The translations under genes and the position numbers were made by a program. The notes below the pieces were generated by a model. It did no database searches, was not told the DNA's origin, and saw only the letters and a program-made list of their open reading frames with translations. Positions 1-8,790 of a DNA stretch of 64,000 nt are shown one piece after another. The first letter of the stretch is position 1, and every line of letters starts with the position of its first letter. Origin of the DNA: an uncultured Lacticaseibacillus sp. (GTDB lineage Bacteria > Bacillota > Bacilli > Lactobacillales > Lactobacillaceae); contig CAKRNG010000010.1 of the NCBI GenBank assembly GCA_934370925.1, forward strand, positions 1 to 64,000, in the 5' to 3' direction.

Positions 1-144
1 GGTTTGGCCCCGGTATACAAAGCAGGCATGGTGGAAATCCCGAACTTAGGATTTCTACCATGCCTGCTTTCTATGTTAGGGGGCAGTCTTCTGGCGCGCG
101 ACTGGATGTAACGTTCGTGTGCTTTGGACTTATGGCGCACCCCC
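1..144 (+). repeat. Dispersed palindromic repeat family A, copy A1 (left end cut by window edge)
   Basis: This copy has a long hairpin at about 17-84 whose arms meet at the shared core AAATCC..GGATTT, followed by a right half running to GGCGCACCCCC. Related copies are at 11449-11620, 15751-15826 (right half only), 59825-60000 (opposite strand) and 63145-63270 (diverged). The stem here reads GCAGGCATGGTGG against CTACCATGCCTGC; in copy A2 both arms change together to CCGG, so the pairing is kept. It lies directly upstream of the thrS promoter and no coding is evident. It is probably a non-autonomous mobile palindrome; no transposase is nearby. Confidence 0.85.
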
Positions 145-184
145 TTGCGTCAACAGGTTTTTGATGAACATCTGTCCACGGATG

Positions 185-213
185 TTGCATTCTCCCGCGG
201 CATGTGGTTTAAT
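185..213 (+). promoter_or_regulatory. Probable thrS promoter
   Basis: The -35 box TTGCAT (185-190) and -10 box TTTAAT (208-213) are separated by exactly 17 bp, giving a start near 220, just before the T-box leader. Both boxes match the housekeeping consensus at 4-5 of 6 positions. Confidence 0.55.
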
Positions 214-217
214 GATG

Positions 218-450
218 TCATCGACGACGGAACAAAAGGTTCTCACTCCCAGAGAGCGTGGTCTTAGGCTGCAAACCACGAACTGTCTGAACCGCACCAC
301 TTCCCGAGATTGCCATTTTTGGCCCTCGACTCTGGTTACGAGTGATTTGAGAGGACAGGTGTGTTGTGCACCTGCCAATCTGGGTGGAACCGCGAAGTAA
401 TTCGTCCCTGACGTTAAGTAATTAACGTTGGGGGCGAATTTTTTTGTTTC
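218..450 (+). promoter_or_regulatory. T-box leader of thrS
   Basis: The conserved T-box motif GGGTGGAACCGCG is at 382-394. It is followed by a terminator hairpin (about 400-448) whose arms are ATTCGTCCC and GGGGGCGAAT, ending in seven T. This is the standard T-box arrangement: uncharged tRNA-Thr would pair with the leader, stabilise the antiterminator and allow read-through into thrS. I did not resolve the specifier codon; the assignment to threonine rests on the downstream gene. Confidence 0.9.
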
Positions 451-519
451 TTCGTCCTAGCAGTCAGTTAAATTAGTTGATTAGCGGCGCATGGCGTCAG
501 ATAAGAAAGGAAGATTCAT

Positions 520-2463
520 ATGGCATTAGCACTTACTTTTCCAGATGGTAGCGTAAAGAACTTCGACGAGGGCGTCTCCACGAAGGACGTTGCGGCAAGT
601 ATCAGCATTTCTCTTGGCAAGAAGGCCCTTGCTGGTAAGATTGACGGCAAGCTTGTGGACTTGCTCGCCCCAATCACGGCAGACGGTGCCATTGAAATCG
701 TGACGGAAGGAAGCGATGACGCACTTAAAGTTCTGCGTCACACCGCTGCTTTCGTACTCGCCGACGCTTTGTCCCAGTTGTTCCCCGGCCTGCGTTTTGG
801 CCAGGGTGCCGCAACGGATGATGGTTTCTTCTACGATACTGATAAGGATGACGGTCAAGTTGCTGTGACCGATTTGCCAGCAATTAAGGCCAAGATGGCT
901 GAAATCGTGAAGGCGGGCGGGAAGATTGAACTTGCCAGCATCAGTGCCGACGACGCACAGGCGCTTTACAAGGATGATCAATTCAAACGCCAACTCGCTG
1001 CTGCGGCCGGTGACCAATTGCAGGGTCACAAGCTGGGTGACTTCTTCGACTTTGAAGAAGGTGCCTTACTGCCAGACCTCAAGATGTTGAAGCATTTTGA
1101 CCTCTTGAGCGTGGCGGGTGCTTACTGGGAAGGGAAGTCTTCCAACCCAATGTTGCAGCGTGTATACGGGACGGCTTACTTCAAGGCAGCTGACCTGGAA
1201 GATGATGCCAAGCGGCGCCAGGAAGCAAAGGAACGCGACCACCGCGTGATTGGCCGTGACCTTGACCTCTTCTTCGTTGACCCAGAAGTCGGTGCCGGGA
1301 TGCCTTACTGGATGCCAAATGGGGCAACAATTCGCCGTACGGTTGAACGTTACATCGTTGACCGTGAAGTCGCGGATGGTTACGAACACGTCTACACACC
1401 AGTTGCCAACAACCTGAACCTCTACAAGACGTCAGGTCACTGGGAACACTACCGCGAAGACATGTTCCCACCAATGGACATGGGTGAAGGCGAAGAACTT
1501 GAATTGCGCCCAATGAACTGCCCAAGTCACATTCAAATTTACAAGCACCACATCCGTTCTTACCGTGACCTGCCACTGCGTATCGCAGAACTGGGCCTCA
1601 TGCACCGTTACGAAAAGTCCGGGGCACTTTCCGGTCTCCAGCGTGTGCGTGCCATGACGCTGAACGATGGCCACACCTTCGTTGCCCTTGATCAGGTTCA
1701 GGACGAATTCCAGAAGATTTTGAAGCTCATCATGAGTGTATATGAAGACTTCGACATCAAGGACTACACCTTCCGTTTGTCCTACCGCGACCCTAAGAAC
1801 ACGGAAAAGTACTACGCCAACGATGAAATGTGGAACAAGAGTCAGACCATGTTGAAGGCAGCCATGGATAACCTCGGCCTCGATTACTACGAAGCTGAAG
1901 GGGAAGCAGCCTTCTACGGTCCTAAGCTCGACATTCAGACCAAGACGGCGCTGGGTAACGAAGAAACCATGTCCACCATCCAGCTCGACTTCATGCTGCC
2001 AGAACGGTTTGGCTTGAGTTATGTCGGTTCTGATGGGGAAGACCACCAGCCCGTTATGATTCACCGTGGGATTGTTGGGACGATGGAACGGTTCATCGCA
2101 TACCTCATCGAAGTGTACAAGGGTGCCTTCCCAACGTGGCTTGCACCTGTTCAGGCAGTGCTTATTCCCGTTAAGAACGACCTGCACCTTGATTACGTTA
2201 ACATGATCAAGGACAAGATGGTTCAGGCTGGTTTACGTGTCCGTATCGATGACCGTAACGAAAAAATGGGCTACAAGATTCGTGAAGCACAGACGAAGAA
2301 GGTGCCATACACGGTTGTGGTTGGGGATTCCGAATTAGATTCCGCAACTGTATCAGTTCGTCGTTATGGTGAAGATAAGGCGTGGACACAATCTGCCGAG
2401 ATGTTTGTTGCGGCTGTAAAGGCGGATGTGGCGAACTACTCCCGTAAGGATGCACGCCAATAG
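520..2463 (+). CDS. thrS: Threonyl-tRNA synthetase with a degenerate editing domain
   Basis: This cytosolic class II synthetase (647 aa, normal length) charges tRNA-Thr. The order is TGS domain (about 1-62), N2 editing domain (about 65-225), catalytic core and C-terminal anticodon-binding domain. The zinc ligands are present as C334 (MNCPSH), H385 (DGHTF) and H515 (MIHRG). Motif 2 ([15 protein letters not shown]) is intact, so aminoacylation should work. The editing site is not intact: the usual H-x3-H reads HTAAF (H74, F78), and where the family has a CRGPH-type motif this protein reads [12 protein letters not shown] (about 174-185). Editing of Ser-tRNA-Thr is therefore probably lost. The ATG at 520 follows AAAGGAAG. 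Expression is controlled by the T-box upstream. Confidence 0.97.
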   Translation: MALALTFPDGSVKNFDEGVSTKDVAASISISLGKKALAGKIDGKLVDLLAPITADGAIEIVTEGSDDALKVLRHTAAFVLADALSQLFPGLRFGQGAATDDGFFYDTDKDDGQVAVTDLPAIKAKMAEIVKAGGKIELASISADDAQALYKDDQFKRQLAAAAGDQLQGHKLGDFFDFEEGALLPDLKMLKHFDLLSVAGAYWEGKSSNPMLQRVYGTAYFKAADLEDDAKRRQEAKERDHRVIGRDLDLFFVDPEVGAGMPYWMPNGATIRRTVERYIVDREVADGYEHVYTPVANNLNLYKTSGHWEHYREDMFPPMDMGEGEELELRPMNCPSHIQIYKHHIRSYRDLPLRIAELGLMHRYEKSGALSGLQRVRAMTLNDGHTFVALDQVQDEFQKILKLIMSVYEDFDIKDYTFRLSYRDPKNTEKYYANDEMWNKSQTMLKAAMDNLGLDYYEAEGEAAFYGPKLDIQTKTALGNEETMSTIQLDFMLPERFGLSYVGSDGEDHQPVMIHRGIVGTMERFIAYLIEVYKGAFPTWLAPVQAVLIPVKNDLHLDYVNMIKDKMVQAGLRVRIDDRNEKMGYKIREAQTKKVPYTVVVGDSELDSATVSVRRYGEDKAWTQSAEMFVAAVKADVANYSRKDARQ

Positions 2464-2565
2464 GAAACCGCGGTACGTCGCGATTCGTGAGAAATTAAAT
2501 AACTGTTGTTTGAAAAAGCGAAAAACTTGTTTTAAATAACGATAACAGATTGCTTATCCAACGTG

Positions 2566-2619
2566 AAGGAAGTTCGCGAACCCCTTAATTAAAGCGGGTT
2601 ACGCGAACTTCCTTTTTTT
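2566..2619 (+). terminator. Rho-independent terminator of thrS
   Basis: The arms AAGGAAGTTCGCGAACC and GGGTTACGCGAACTTCC enclose an AT-rich loop and are followed by a run of seven T. Confidence 0.9.
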
Positions 2620-2650
2620 GTAGAAAAACAAAAAAATAAACAGTTTTCGC

Positions 2651-2678
2651 TTGCAATCCGTTTTTTATTCTGTATTAT
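2651..2678 (+). promoter_or_regulatory. Probable promoter of the sortase-like gene
   Basis: TTGCAA (2651-2656) and TATTAT (2673-2678) are 16 bp apart. The transcript would carry a leader of about 120 nt that contains the sequence CTGGGGAGTGC twice (2701 and 2748). Confidence 0.5.
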
Positions 2679-2805
2679 TGAGAATGTTCAAAGCGACGTA
2701 CTGGGGAGTGCGTTGCTGACGAAAATTAAAAATGTAGGTCAGATGGACTGGGGAGTGCATCACCTGCAAATTTCAATTAGTCGTTTCGTAAGTTTAGGAG
2801 AAAAC

Positions 2806-3770
2806 ATGAAAATCAAATATATCCGCCTTATGTCAGGCGTTGTCGCTGTTTCTGCTGCAGTTCTCTTGGGGAAGGGAGCTATTGCCGGAGCTGTCGATGA
2901 CACGACAAGCAACGTTCGGACGACGCAGCGCGGGGCACTGCAAGTACGAAATCTGTGAGCGTTCAGCTTCACACAATTGCAAAGGCAATGAACAAAGACA
3001 CGAAGGATGAGACGAAGAAGGCAACGGCAAACGCCAAGGCCAAGACGACAACAGCGTCCACGTCTGCATCCACCACGAGCAAGACGGCCAAGGATCAGGT
3101 AGTTGCAACAGCTTCAAGTAAGCAGACGGCAACCGCATCTTCTTCCAGCCAGGCATCGACAGCTTCCAGTCAACAGCAGGCAAGCAGTACGACAAGCCAG
3201 CAGTCAACCGCAAGCACAACGGCAGCCACAAGTACAAGTAGCCGCCAGACCACGACATCTGCATCCGCGCAGTCTAGCACTGCAAAGACGCGGAACACGC
3301 AGTCTAGCGCAACACGGACAAGCACAACGGCAACAACCACTGCACGGAAGACACAAACGCAGTCAACGGTTCGTCGCAACACCATCACGTTTGCTGGTGT
3401 GACGACATCTGTTGTGCGGGGAAGCATGAGTGTCACAAGTGCACCAGCCGGCAACATCGCGCAGACCTGGGGGGGTCAAACGGTGCTGTCCACCACAGAT
3501 GGTCAGTCCACGCACATCATTGGGCACAACACATCTAACTTTGGCCGGGTCACCAGCCTTGGCGTTGGTTCTTCCGTTAGCGTCACGGATGGTAACGGCA
3601 ACACACGTGTATACCACGTCTACTCCGTGAAGAATGTGACGGATGAAGGCTACGTTCAGGGAACCCACACCAGCGTTTACAACCAGATTGTCAGCGCTAG
3701 CCAGGGTGAACAGGTCGTACTGCAGACCTGCATCAGCAGCACGGTGAACCGAATTGTATGGGCGCGGTAA
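2806..3770 (+). pseudogene. Secreted sortase-like (C60) protein with long Ser/Thr/Ala linker, split by a one-base frameshift
   Basis: The ATG at 2806 (SD AGGAG) opens a signal peptide (KIKYIR plus a hydrophobic stretch ending near AIAGA), but this frame stops at 2958. The overlapping frame, open from 2901 to 3770, encodes about 130 residues rich in S, T, A, K and Q, then a domain of about 125 residues. Numbered from the GTG at 2955, that domain carries IIGHN (H191), VVLQTC (C259) and NRIVWAR (R266), the His, Cys and Arg order of sortases. The frames would join smoothly near GCGCGGGGCACT (2929-2939) if one G were added to the run of four. As written, signal peptide and enzyme are separate; a sequencing error, recent mutation or slippage are all possible. 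The 3' end lies inside a direct repeat (3765-3985). It is not linked to LPXTG substrates here. Confidence 0.72.
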
Positions 3771-3985
3771 AGTGAGCCATTAATCGGGTAGGTTTTGAGC
3801 ATTATCGGGGCGGGATTCTAAAGCTCGGGTTTAAGCTTTAGAATCCCGCCGTGATAACCGCAGAAACCTGATTGATGGGTCACGATTGTAGGGCCAATTC
3901 ACACGTCAACTCAGATCGGTCAGAATTGGCCCGGCATTTGAGGCGGATGAATCTCGACCGGTAAAGTGAGCCATCAATCGGGTAG
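3765..3985 (+). repeat. Direct repeat pair enclosing two palindromes
   Basis: A 25-bp sequence beginning GGTAAAGTGAGCCAT is found at about 3767-3792, where it includes the stop codon of the sortase-like gene, and again at about 3959-3985 with one mismatch. Between them are a near-perfect palindrome at 3811-3853 (arms GGCGGGATTCTAAAGCT and AGCTTTAGAATCCCGCC region) and a second at 3892-3935 (GGGCCAATTC and GAATTGGCCC). An inverted, diverged copy of the direct repeat (CCTGATTGATGGGTCAC) is at 3868-3884. It may be a small inserted element, or a structured 3' region duplicated with the gene end. No coding seen. Confidence 0.75.
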
Positions 3986-4043
3986 CAATATTATAGAAGA
4001 AATAGATTCGTTTATCGCGAATCTTCCACTTTAAAATGAAAAC

Positions 4044-4085
4044 AAGAAGTCCGCAGCGTTCTTTGCTGGGGACTTCTTGTGTTTA
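4044..4085 (+). terminator. Probable terminator downstream of the sortase-like gene
   Basis: The hairpin arms are ACAAGAAGTCC and GGGACTTCTTGT. The T-tract is weak (GTGTTTAT), so efficiency is uncertain. Confidence 0.55.
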
Positions 4086-4107
4086 TACAAGCTAACAACG
4101 CACCGAA

Positions 4108-4136
4108 TTGCACCGCCAACTATTTTCCTGTATTCT
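4108..4136 (+). promoter_or_regulatory. Probable promoter of the first yitT-family gene
   Basis: TTGCAC (4108-4113) and TATTCT (4131-4136) with a 17-bp spacer, about 80 nt before the ATG. Confidence 0.45.
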
Positions 4137-4217
4137 AATAGTATAGGTAACAAAAACGTAATAAAGGAGTTTAAATAAGACACAGCGAAACTTTGGCATT
4201 TTATACGGAGGAATCAC

Positions 4218-5051
4218 ATGAATAAGATACGCACGCACCAGCCTTTACGACTCGGATTTATTACAGCCGCGCTGATCATCATTGCGGTCTCCATCAACAT
4301 GTTCTTTGCCCCCTTTGGCGTGGCCGCGGGGGGCGCGACGGGGATGGCAATTATTCTTCAAGAGGTGGCGGGGGTGCCGCTGTTCGCCAGCACCCTTGGA
4401 ATTAACGTCGTGATGCTCATTTTGGCTTACTTTTTACTCTCAAAAGCGACCACATTACGTATCCTCTATGGTAGTTTCATGCTTCCGCTTATTATGGCGA
4501 TTGTTCCCGAGGTTAAAGTTGTGTCTGACCGGATGCTTGCCGTGATGGTGGGGAGCGTCACCATGGCCATTGCGTTTGCAATGCTATACGCGGTGGATGC
4601 TTCAAGCGGGGGCACCACCGTTCCACCGTTAATTTTCTTGAAGTATTGGCGCGTCAAGACGGCAACCAGCCTGTTCGCGGTTGATATTGCGGTATCATTG
4701 CTGAATATTCCCGTTTCGGGGATGGAGGCGTTCATTCTGGCGGTCTTCTCACTGGTGATTACCAAAATTGCGATGTCCTATATTCAGACTGGGTTTGACC
4801 GCAAACGAATGCTTCACGTGATTAGTCGGGAAAATAATTTGCCGGAGATACGTAAACGATTGCGTGCACGGTTTGGTGGCGCGGTCGAACTTGTGTTGAT
4901 TTCGGGTACGGAAGCTGACTGGGGGCATGATGTCCTACTCGTGGTGGTTGAGCAATCGGATTACAAACATGCGGTGATGGTCATTCATGGCGCGGATCGG
5001 GATGCTTTAATTATCGCGGGCGAGGTCGCAGAGGTGCATGACGGCGCCTAA
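4218..5051 (+). CDS. YitT family membrane protein
   Basis: This 277-residue protein has five or so hydrophobic segments in its first 190 residues, including the family-typical FFAPFGVAAGGATGMA stretch (about 29-44). A soluble C-terminal domain (about 195-277, DUF2179 type) starts after FDRKRMLHVIS. YitT proteins are widespread in Firmicutes and their transport role is not settled. The ATG at 4218 follows GGAGGAATCAC. It is monocistronic, lying between the sortase-like gene and the infC leader. A second, divergent paralogue is encoded at 47839-48744. Confidence 0.85.
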   Translation: MNKIRTHQPLRLGFITAALIIIAVSINMFFAPFGVAAGGATGMAIILQEVAGVPLFASTLGINVVMLILAYFLLSKATTLRILYGSFMLPLIMAIVPEVKVVSDRMLAVMVGSVTMAIAFAMLYAVDASSGGTTVPPLIFLKYWRVKTATSLFAVDIAVSLLNIPVSGMEAFILAVFSLVITKIAMSYIQTGFDRKRMLHVISRENNLPEIRKRLRARFGGAVELVLISGTEADWGHDVLLVVVEQSDYKHAVMVIHGADRDALIIAGEVAEVHDGA

Positions 5052-5086
5052 CGTGGTACACTCAACCTAACGTTCGTGGTGGGGGG

Positions 5087-5133
5087 AGATTTGCAAGGGC
5101 TGATGATTAACATCGGGAATTCTTGCAAATCCG
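5087..5133. repeat. Inverted repeat between yitT and the infC leader
   Basis: The perfect 10-bp arms GATTTGCAAG and CTTGCAAATC enclose about 25 bp. No T-tract follows, so it may be a weak terminator of the yitT transcript or an operator overlapping the infC promoter region. Confidence 0.45.
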
Positions 5134-5134
5134 C

Positions 5135-5163
5135 TTGACACGCGTCGTTTTGTCGCATAAACT
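5135..5163 (+). promoter_or_regulatory. Promoter of infC-rpmI-rplT
   Basis: A perfect -35 box TTGACA (5135-5140) and TAAACT (5158-5163) are 17 bp apart, placing the start near 5170 just before the structured leader. Confidence 0.7.
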
Positions 5164-5164
5164 A

Positions 5165-5300
5165 TTAACATTGAGAAAAAGTAGAAGTCCCACTTCTCGC
5201 CCAAGTCCTCTGACCTCTAGGCTAAATACGTACGGATATTCGTTACGGTCGTGGGCATTTATATGCACACGGCCGTTTTTTCTCGGTTAAATCTGGAGGT
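5165..5300 (+). promoter_or_regulatory. L20-type leader with attenuator upstream of infC
   Basis: The leader ends in a hairpin at about 5245-5282 (arms ACGGTCGTG and CACACGGCCGT) with six T, directly before the infC ribosome site. This is the position and form of the Firmicutes L20 leader, in which excess ribosomal protein L20 promotes termination ahead of its own operon. The L20 binding core was inferred from position and not aligned. Confidence 0.7.
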
Positions 5301-5308
5301 GAATAACC

Positions 5309-5830
5309 ATAGCAAAGGATATGATGGTCAACGATGGCATTCGCGCCCGTGAAGTTCGTCTGATTAGTGATTCAGGTGAACAGCTCGGGGTGAAGAGCAA
5401 GCAAGATGCGCTTGCACTCGCAGAACAGAGCAACCTCGATGTTGTTCTTGTTGCGCCGAACGCTAAGCCACCTGTCGCTCGCATCATGGATTACGGTAAA
5501 TACCGTTTCGAGTTGCAGAAAAAGCAACGTGATGCCCGGAAGAACCAAAAGACCGTTAACGTCAAGGAAGTTCGGCTTTCCCCAACCATTGAGGAAAACG
5601 ATTTCCAGACCAAGCTGAACAACGCCGTTAAGTTCCTGAACAAGGGAGCTAAAGTGAAGGCATCTGTTCGTTTCCGTGGACGTGCGATTACGCATAAGGA
5701 AATTGGTCAGCGTGTGCTGGAGAAGCTTGCGGATGCCACAAAGGACATCGCAAACGTCGAATCCGCACCTAAGATGGACGGCCGAAGCATGTTTTTGCTT
5801 CTCGCACCAAAGGCTGACAAGGAAAACTAG
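5309..5830 (+). CDS. infC: Translation initiation factor IF-3, probable AUA start
   Basis: IF-3 binds the 30S subunit, keeps it apart from 50S and checks the start codon. The protein (173 aa from 5309) shows the N-terminal domain with [12 protein letters not shown], a helical linker, and the C-terminal domain ending KADKEN. The first ATG (5321) has no well-spaced ribosome site, whereas GGAGG at 5295-5299 is 9 nt before ATA at 5309, giving an N-terminus [10 protein letters not shown] like other lactobacilli. IF-3 discriminates against AUU and AUA starts, so a non-standard start permits autoregulation. It is the first gene of the operon with rpmI and rplT. Confidence 0.93.
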   Translation: MAKDMMVNDGIRAREVRLISDSGEQLGVKSKQDALALAEQSNLDVVLVAPNAKPPVARIMDYGKYRFELQKKQRDARKNQKTVNVKEVRLSPTIEENDFQTKLNNAVKFLNKGAKVKASVRFRGRAITHKEIGQRVLEKLADATKDIANVESAPKMDGRSMFLLLAPKADKEN

Positions 5831-5884
5831 TCAGCACTATAACTCCCCGGAGACCCGGGATAAGTATTTTAGGAGGAATTCATT

Positions 5885-6085
5885 ATGCCTAAGTTCAAGA
5901 CTCACCGCGCATCTGCAAAGCGCTTCAGCTTTACTGCTACCGGTTTGATCAAGCGAGGCCACGCTTACACGTCCCACCGTTTCCACGGTAAGACCAAGAA
6001 GCAGCGTCGTCAGCTTCGTAAGTCTGGTTTGGTGCACAGCACCGTAGCCGGCAACGTAAGCAAGATGTTGTCATACTTCAAGTAA
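5885..6085 (+). CDS. rpmI: 50S ribosomal protein L35
   Basis: This 66-residue, very basic protein starts [14 protein letters not shown] and contains [15 protein letters not shown], as expected for bL35, a late-assembling large-subunit protein. The ATG follows AGGAGGAATTC. It lies 54 nt after infC and 83 nt before rplT in the usual co-regulated operon. Confidence 0.97.
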   Translation: MPKFKTHRASAKRFSFTATGLIKRGHAYTSHRFHGKTKKQRRQLRKSGLVHSTVAGNVSKMLSYFK

Positions 6086-6168
6086 TAACTGGTTCGTCAG
6101 TTATTCACACAACGTAAGAACAAAGTTGCTTCGTTCATTATTTTCTCGTATATCTAGGAGGTTTTACT

Positions 6169-6525
6169 ATGCCACGTGTTAAGGGTGGAACTGTTACTCG
6201 CAAACGTCGTAAGAAGGTTTTAAAGCTCGCTAAGGGTTACCGCGGTTCCAAGCACCGTCTCTTCAAGGCTGCCAACGCTCAGGTGATGGTTTCCTACCGG
6301 TACGCTTTCCGCGACCGTCGTGCAAAGAAGCGCGAATTCCGTTCTCTTTGGATTGCACGTATCAACGCTGCTGCTCGTCTGAACGAGATTTCCTACAGCA
6401 AGTTGATGCACGGTCTGAAGGTTGCTGGTATCGACATCAACCGTAAGATGCTTGCAGACCTGGCAATCACCGATGCAGCTGCATTCGCAGCCCTCGCTGA
6501 AACTGCCAAGAAGGCTAACGCATAA
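6169..6525 (+). CDS. rplT: 50S ribosomal protein L20
   Basis: This 118-residue basic protein ([19 protein letters not shown] start) is full length. bL20 binds 23S rRNA early in assembly and in Firmicutes also represses this operon through the leader before infC. The start follows AGGAGGTTTTACT. It is the last gene of the operon, with a terminator 12 nt downstream. Confidence 0.97.
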   Translation: MPRVKGGTVTRKRRKKVLKLAKGYRGSKHRLFKAANAQVMVSYRYAFRDRRAKKREFRSLWIARINAAARLNEISYSKLMHGLKVAGIDINRKMLADLAITDAAAFAALAETAKKANA

Positions 6526-6537
6526 TTTATGCAAATG

Positions 6538-6570
6538 AAACCCGTCATCTTTATTGAATGGCGGGTTTTT
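6538..6570 (+). terminator. Terminator of infC-rpmI-rplT
   Basis: The arms AACCCGTCAT and ATGGCGGGTT are followed by TTTTTG. The region from here to 6888 (about 310 nt) holds no recognisable gene, only the upstream DNA of the next ORF. Confidence 0.8.
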
Positions 6571-6888
6571 GTGTGGGCTTAATTTTGTTCGCGTGTTTGC
6601 CAACCTTTGTCGCACCGATGAGATGACGACATTTTTTTCATGGTCACGATTTCAGCTAATCTTGAATTAAGCCGCGTCTGATAGAATTTCCACGGGTAAA
6701 AAATGCCGTCGCAATCCGTTTGAGCGGGGAATACTTTCAATGATGCCATCGAATTGTTTAGGATGACCCGTAAAAGTGCAAATAATAAATAGTTTTAAAT
6801 TGAGAATAAGGTAGGTGCACTTTCTGAAATAATGGTACACTATTAATTGATAAAATGGCTTTATACATGAACGGAATGGAAGGAACAC

Positions 6889-7314
6889 ATGAAGAACAAA
6901 CTAGCCTTATTGAGCGCGCTAATGCTATTGGTCTTTATTCTTGTGGCGCCAATTGTTGCTGTCCTCGTTGTCCAATTAGTTACCGTGAAGTTAGCAGGTG
7001 GTCACATTGAGGTCTACTTCATGTTTTTGCTTGTGACGAACCTCATCGGCGTTGTTTTCGACATATTAACGAATGATATTGATCGGTTGTTCGAGGCGGC
7101 ACAAAAGCGCTGGCCGCCAGTCTACTTGCTAATGCTACTGATTGATTGGGGTGTGGCCATGCTGATTATGGTTGCCGTGAATGATTGGTGGTTCCACCTC
7201 AACTTAACCTTCCAAATGGTCGGCGTCCTGGCCGGGGTTGGCAGTATCGTGGGTGGCCTGATGCTGTGGTTCTTGCAACATGATGAACGAAAACACGTGA
7301 ATGAAACTGAATAG
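6889..7314 (+). CDS. Small membrane protein of unknown function
   Basis: This protein of 141 residues has four predicted hydrophobic segments (about 7-33, 43-62, 77-97 and 107-128) and short charged ends (MKNK start, DERKHVNETE tail). I do not recognise the family. The ATG at 6889 follows GGAAGGAACAC. It is a single gene that converges on the MFS gene through a shared bidirectional terminator. Confidence 0.7.
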   Translation: MKNKLALLSALMLLVFILVAPIVAVLVVQLVTVKLAGGHIEVYFMFLLVTNLIGVVFDILTNDIDRLFEAAQKRWPPVYLLMLLIDWGVAMLIMVAVNDWWFHLNLTFQMVGVLAGVGSIVGGLMLWFLQHDERKHVNETE

Positions 7315-7321
7315 CGTTAAA

Positions 7322-7357
7322 TAAAAAAGCCGGAAAAGTTATCCGACTTTTTTATTT
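7322..7357. terminator. Bidirectional terminator between convergent genes
   Basis: The hairpin AAAAAAGCCGGA / TCCGACTTTTTT has a T-run on each strand and serves both the membrane protein gene (plus) and the MFS gene (minus). Confidence 0.8.
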
Positions 7358-8542
7358 TGCGTGATTCAGCTGTTTCTGCCCTAATTTGACCGTGAATGTC
7401 AGGATGAAGGATGCACCCAGGAAGAAAACCACGACTGCATACGGAATGTGGTAGTTAATATCCAGCAGCGTGCCTGAAATGAGTGGTCCGGCAATGTTCC
7501 CGATGCTTGTAAGGGAGAGGTTAAGCCCGTTGATCACCCCCTGATTAGTTGTGCTCTGTTTGGTCAGAAGTGTCGTAATAGCCGGACGCAAGAGGTCGAA
7601 TGCCGTGAAGATGATGAGGGTCGCGACCATGACGGCAACTTTCGAATGGGTGACCAGAATCCAAGCGGTTGAGATGGCACTCAAGAAGAACGCGATGCGC
7701 GTCAGGCGAACTTCACCCAACCACAGCACCAAGCGGTCGAAGAAGGCGACTTGGAATATGAGTGAGATAATGCCGTTTAAAGTGAGGACGAGTGCAATGT
7801 TTGCGAGGCTGAAGTTGAAGACTTCATTGACGAAAATACTGTAGATGCTTTCGAATCCCTGTAGACCAAAGGAAGAAACAAGAATCATCGCAAACAGCAT
7901 CACCATTGGCCCCGATAGTACTGTCCGCCAATCAGCTTGACTGGCGACGGGGGCGCGGCCTGTGTTGCGTTCTTCCTGCTTGAGTTGATGAACGGCAGGG
8001 AGGAAGAAGATGGTGGCGAGCGTTGCCAGTAGTCCTAACCCTGCAGCGAGCCAAAAGGGTGCCTTGTAATCAATGCCGGCCAGAATACCGCCAAGTCCAG
8101 GGCCCAAGATGAGCCCCCCACTGAGCGAGGCGGATAACCAGCCGATAACTTTCGCACGTTCACGGTGTGTTGTGATGTCGGCGGCCATTGCCTGGGCGGT
8201 TGGGACGTACATACCGGCCGCGATTCCCCCAATTGCCCGCGATAAATCGAACATGTATAGATGATTGGTGAGGGCAAAAAGAACTTCAGAGATGGCAAAG
8301 AGCGCAAGCCCTGAAATCAGGATGGGTTTCCGCCCTATACGGTCTGAAAGGCGACCGATAATGGGGGAAGAAATGAATTGGGTGAGCGCGAACAACGCCG
8401 ACATGATGCCCATGTCCGTTGCGGTGAGGTGTAGCTCGTTTTTGATGAATGGCATGACCGGAAAAATGAGGCTCATGCCTAGACAGACGAGGAATTCACT
8501 AAAAACGAGGATGAAGATAGCGCGTTTGGTTGATTTAGACAT
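7352..8542 (-). CDS. MFS multidrug-type exporter (DHA1-like)
   Basis: This 396-residue protein has twelve hydrophobic segments. Between TM2 and TM3 it has motif A, GRLSDRIGRKP (about 62-72), and in TM5 it has the antiporter motif GLILGPGLGGILAG (about 142-155). These are features of proton-driven drug exporters of the TetA/NorA group; the substrate cannot be read from sequence. The ATG follows CGGAGGTACAT. It stands alone, with no regulator next to it. The extreme C-terminus overlaps the terminator. Confidence 0.85.
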   Translation of the reverse strand: MSKSTKRAIFILVFSEFLVCLGMSLIFPVMPFIKNELHLTATDMGIMSALFALTQFISSPIIGRLSDRIGRKPILISGLALFAISEVLFALTNHLYMFDLSRAIGGIAAGMYVPTAQAMAADITTHRERAKVIGWLSASLSGGLILGPGLGGILAGIDYKAPFWLAAGLGLLATLATIFFLPAVHQLKQEERNTGRAPVASQADWRTVLSGPMVMLFAMILVSSFGLQGFESIYSIFVNEVFNFSLANIALVLTLNGIISLIFQVAFFDRLVLWLGEVRLTRIAFFLSAISTAWILVTHSKVAVMVATLIIFTAFDLLRPAITTLLTKQSTTNQGVINGLNLSLTSIGNIAGPLISGTLLDINYHIPYAVVVFFLGASFILTFTVKLGQKQLNHAK

Positions 8543-8727
8543 ATGTACCTCCGGGAATCATTGTATGTTTGAACAACGACTTGTTTACTTTAACATATTT
8601 TTGACAGGGCTGATGTCGCTTTCGAGTTGTGAACTAGAAGGGACGCTGATGGTATTTCGAAGGTGCAGTTTCGGAGTGCGCTTCTCCGGAACTGATGTCT
8701 GGCACTTGCAAGTTTGTGGACGAACAC

Positions 8728-8756
8728 TTGTTTGCGTTTCGCGAATCCTGTAGAAT
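8728..8756 (+). promoter_or_regulatory. Probable promoter of the EndA-like nuclease gene
   Basis: TTGTTT (8728-8733) and TAGAAT (8751-8756) are 17 bp apart, with TG directly before the -10 box. Confidence 0.5.
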
Positions 8757-8790
8757 TGAAAACATACATAGCGCACACGGAGGAAAATAA

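Noticed and set aside
1432-2187. Long antisense frame inside thrS
   Set aside because: It arises from codon bias of thrS; no ribosome site or recognisable protein. The same applies to the long antisense frames in pheT, tex and valS.
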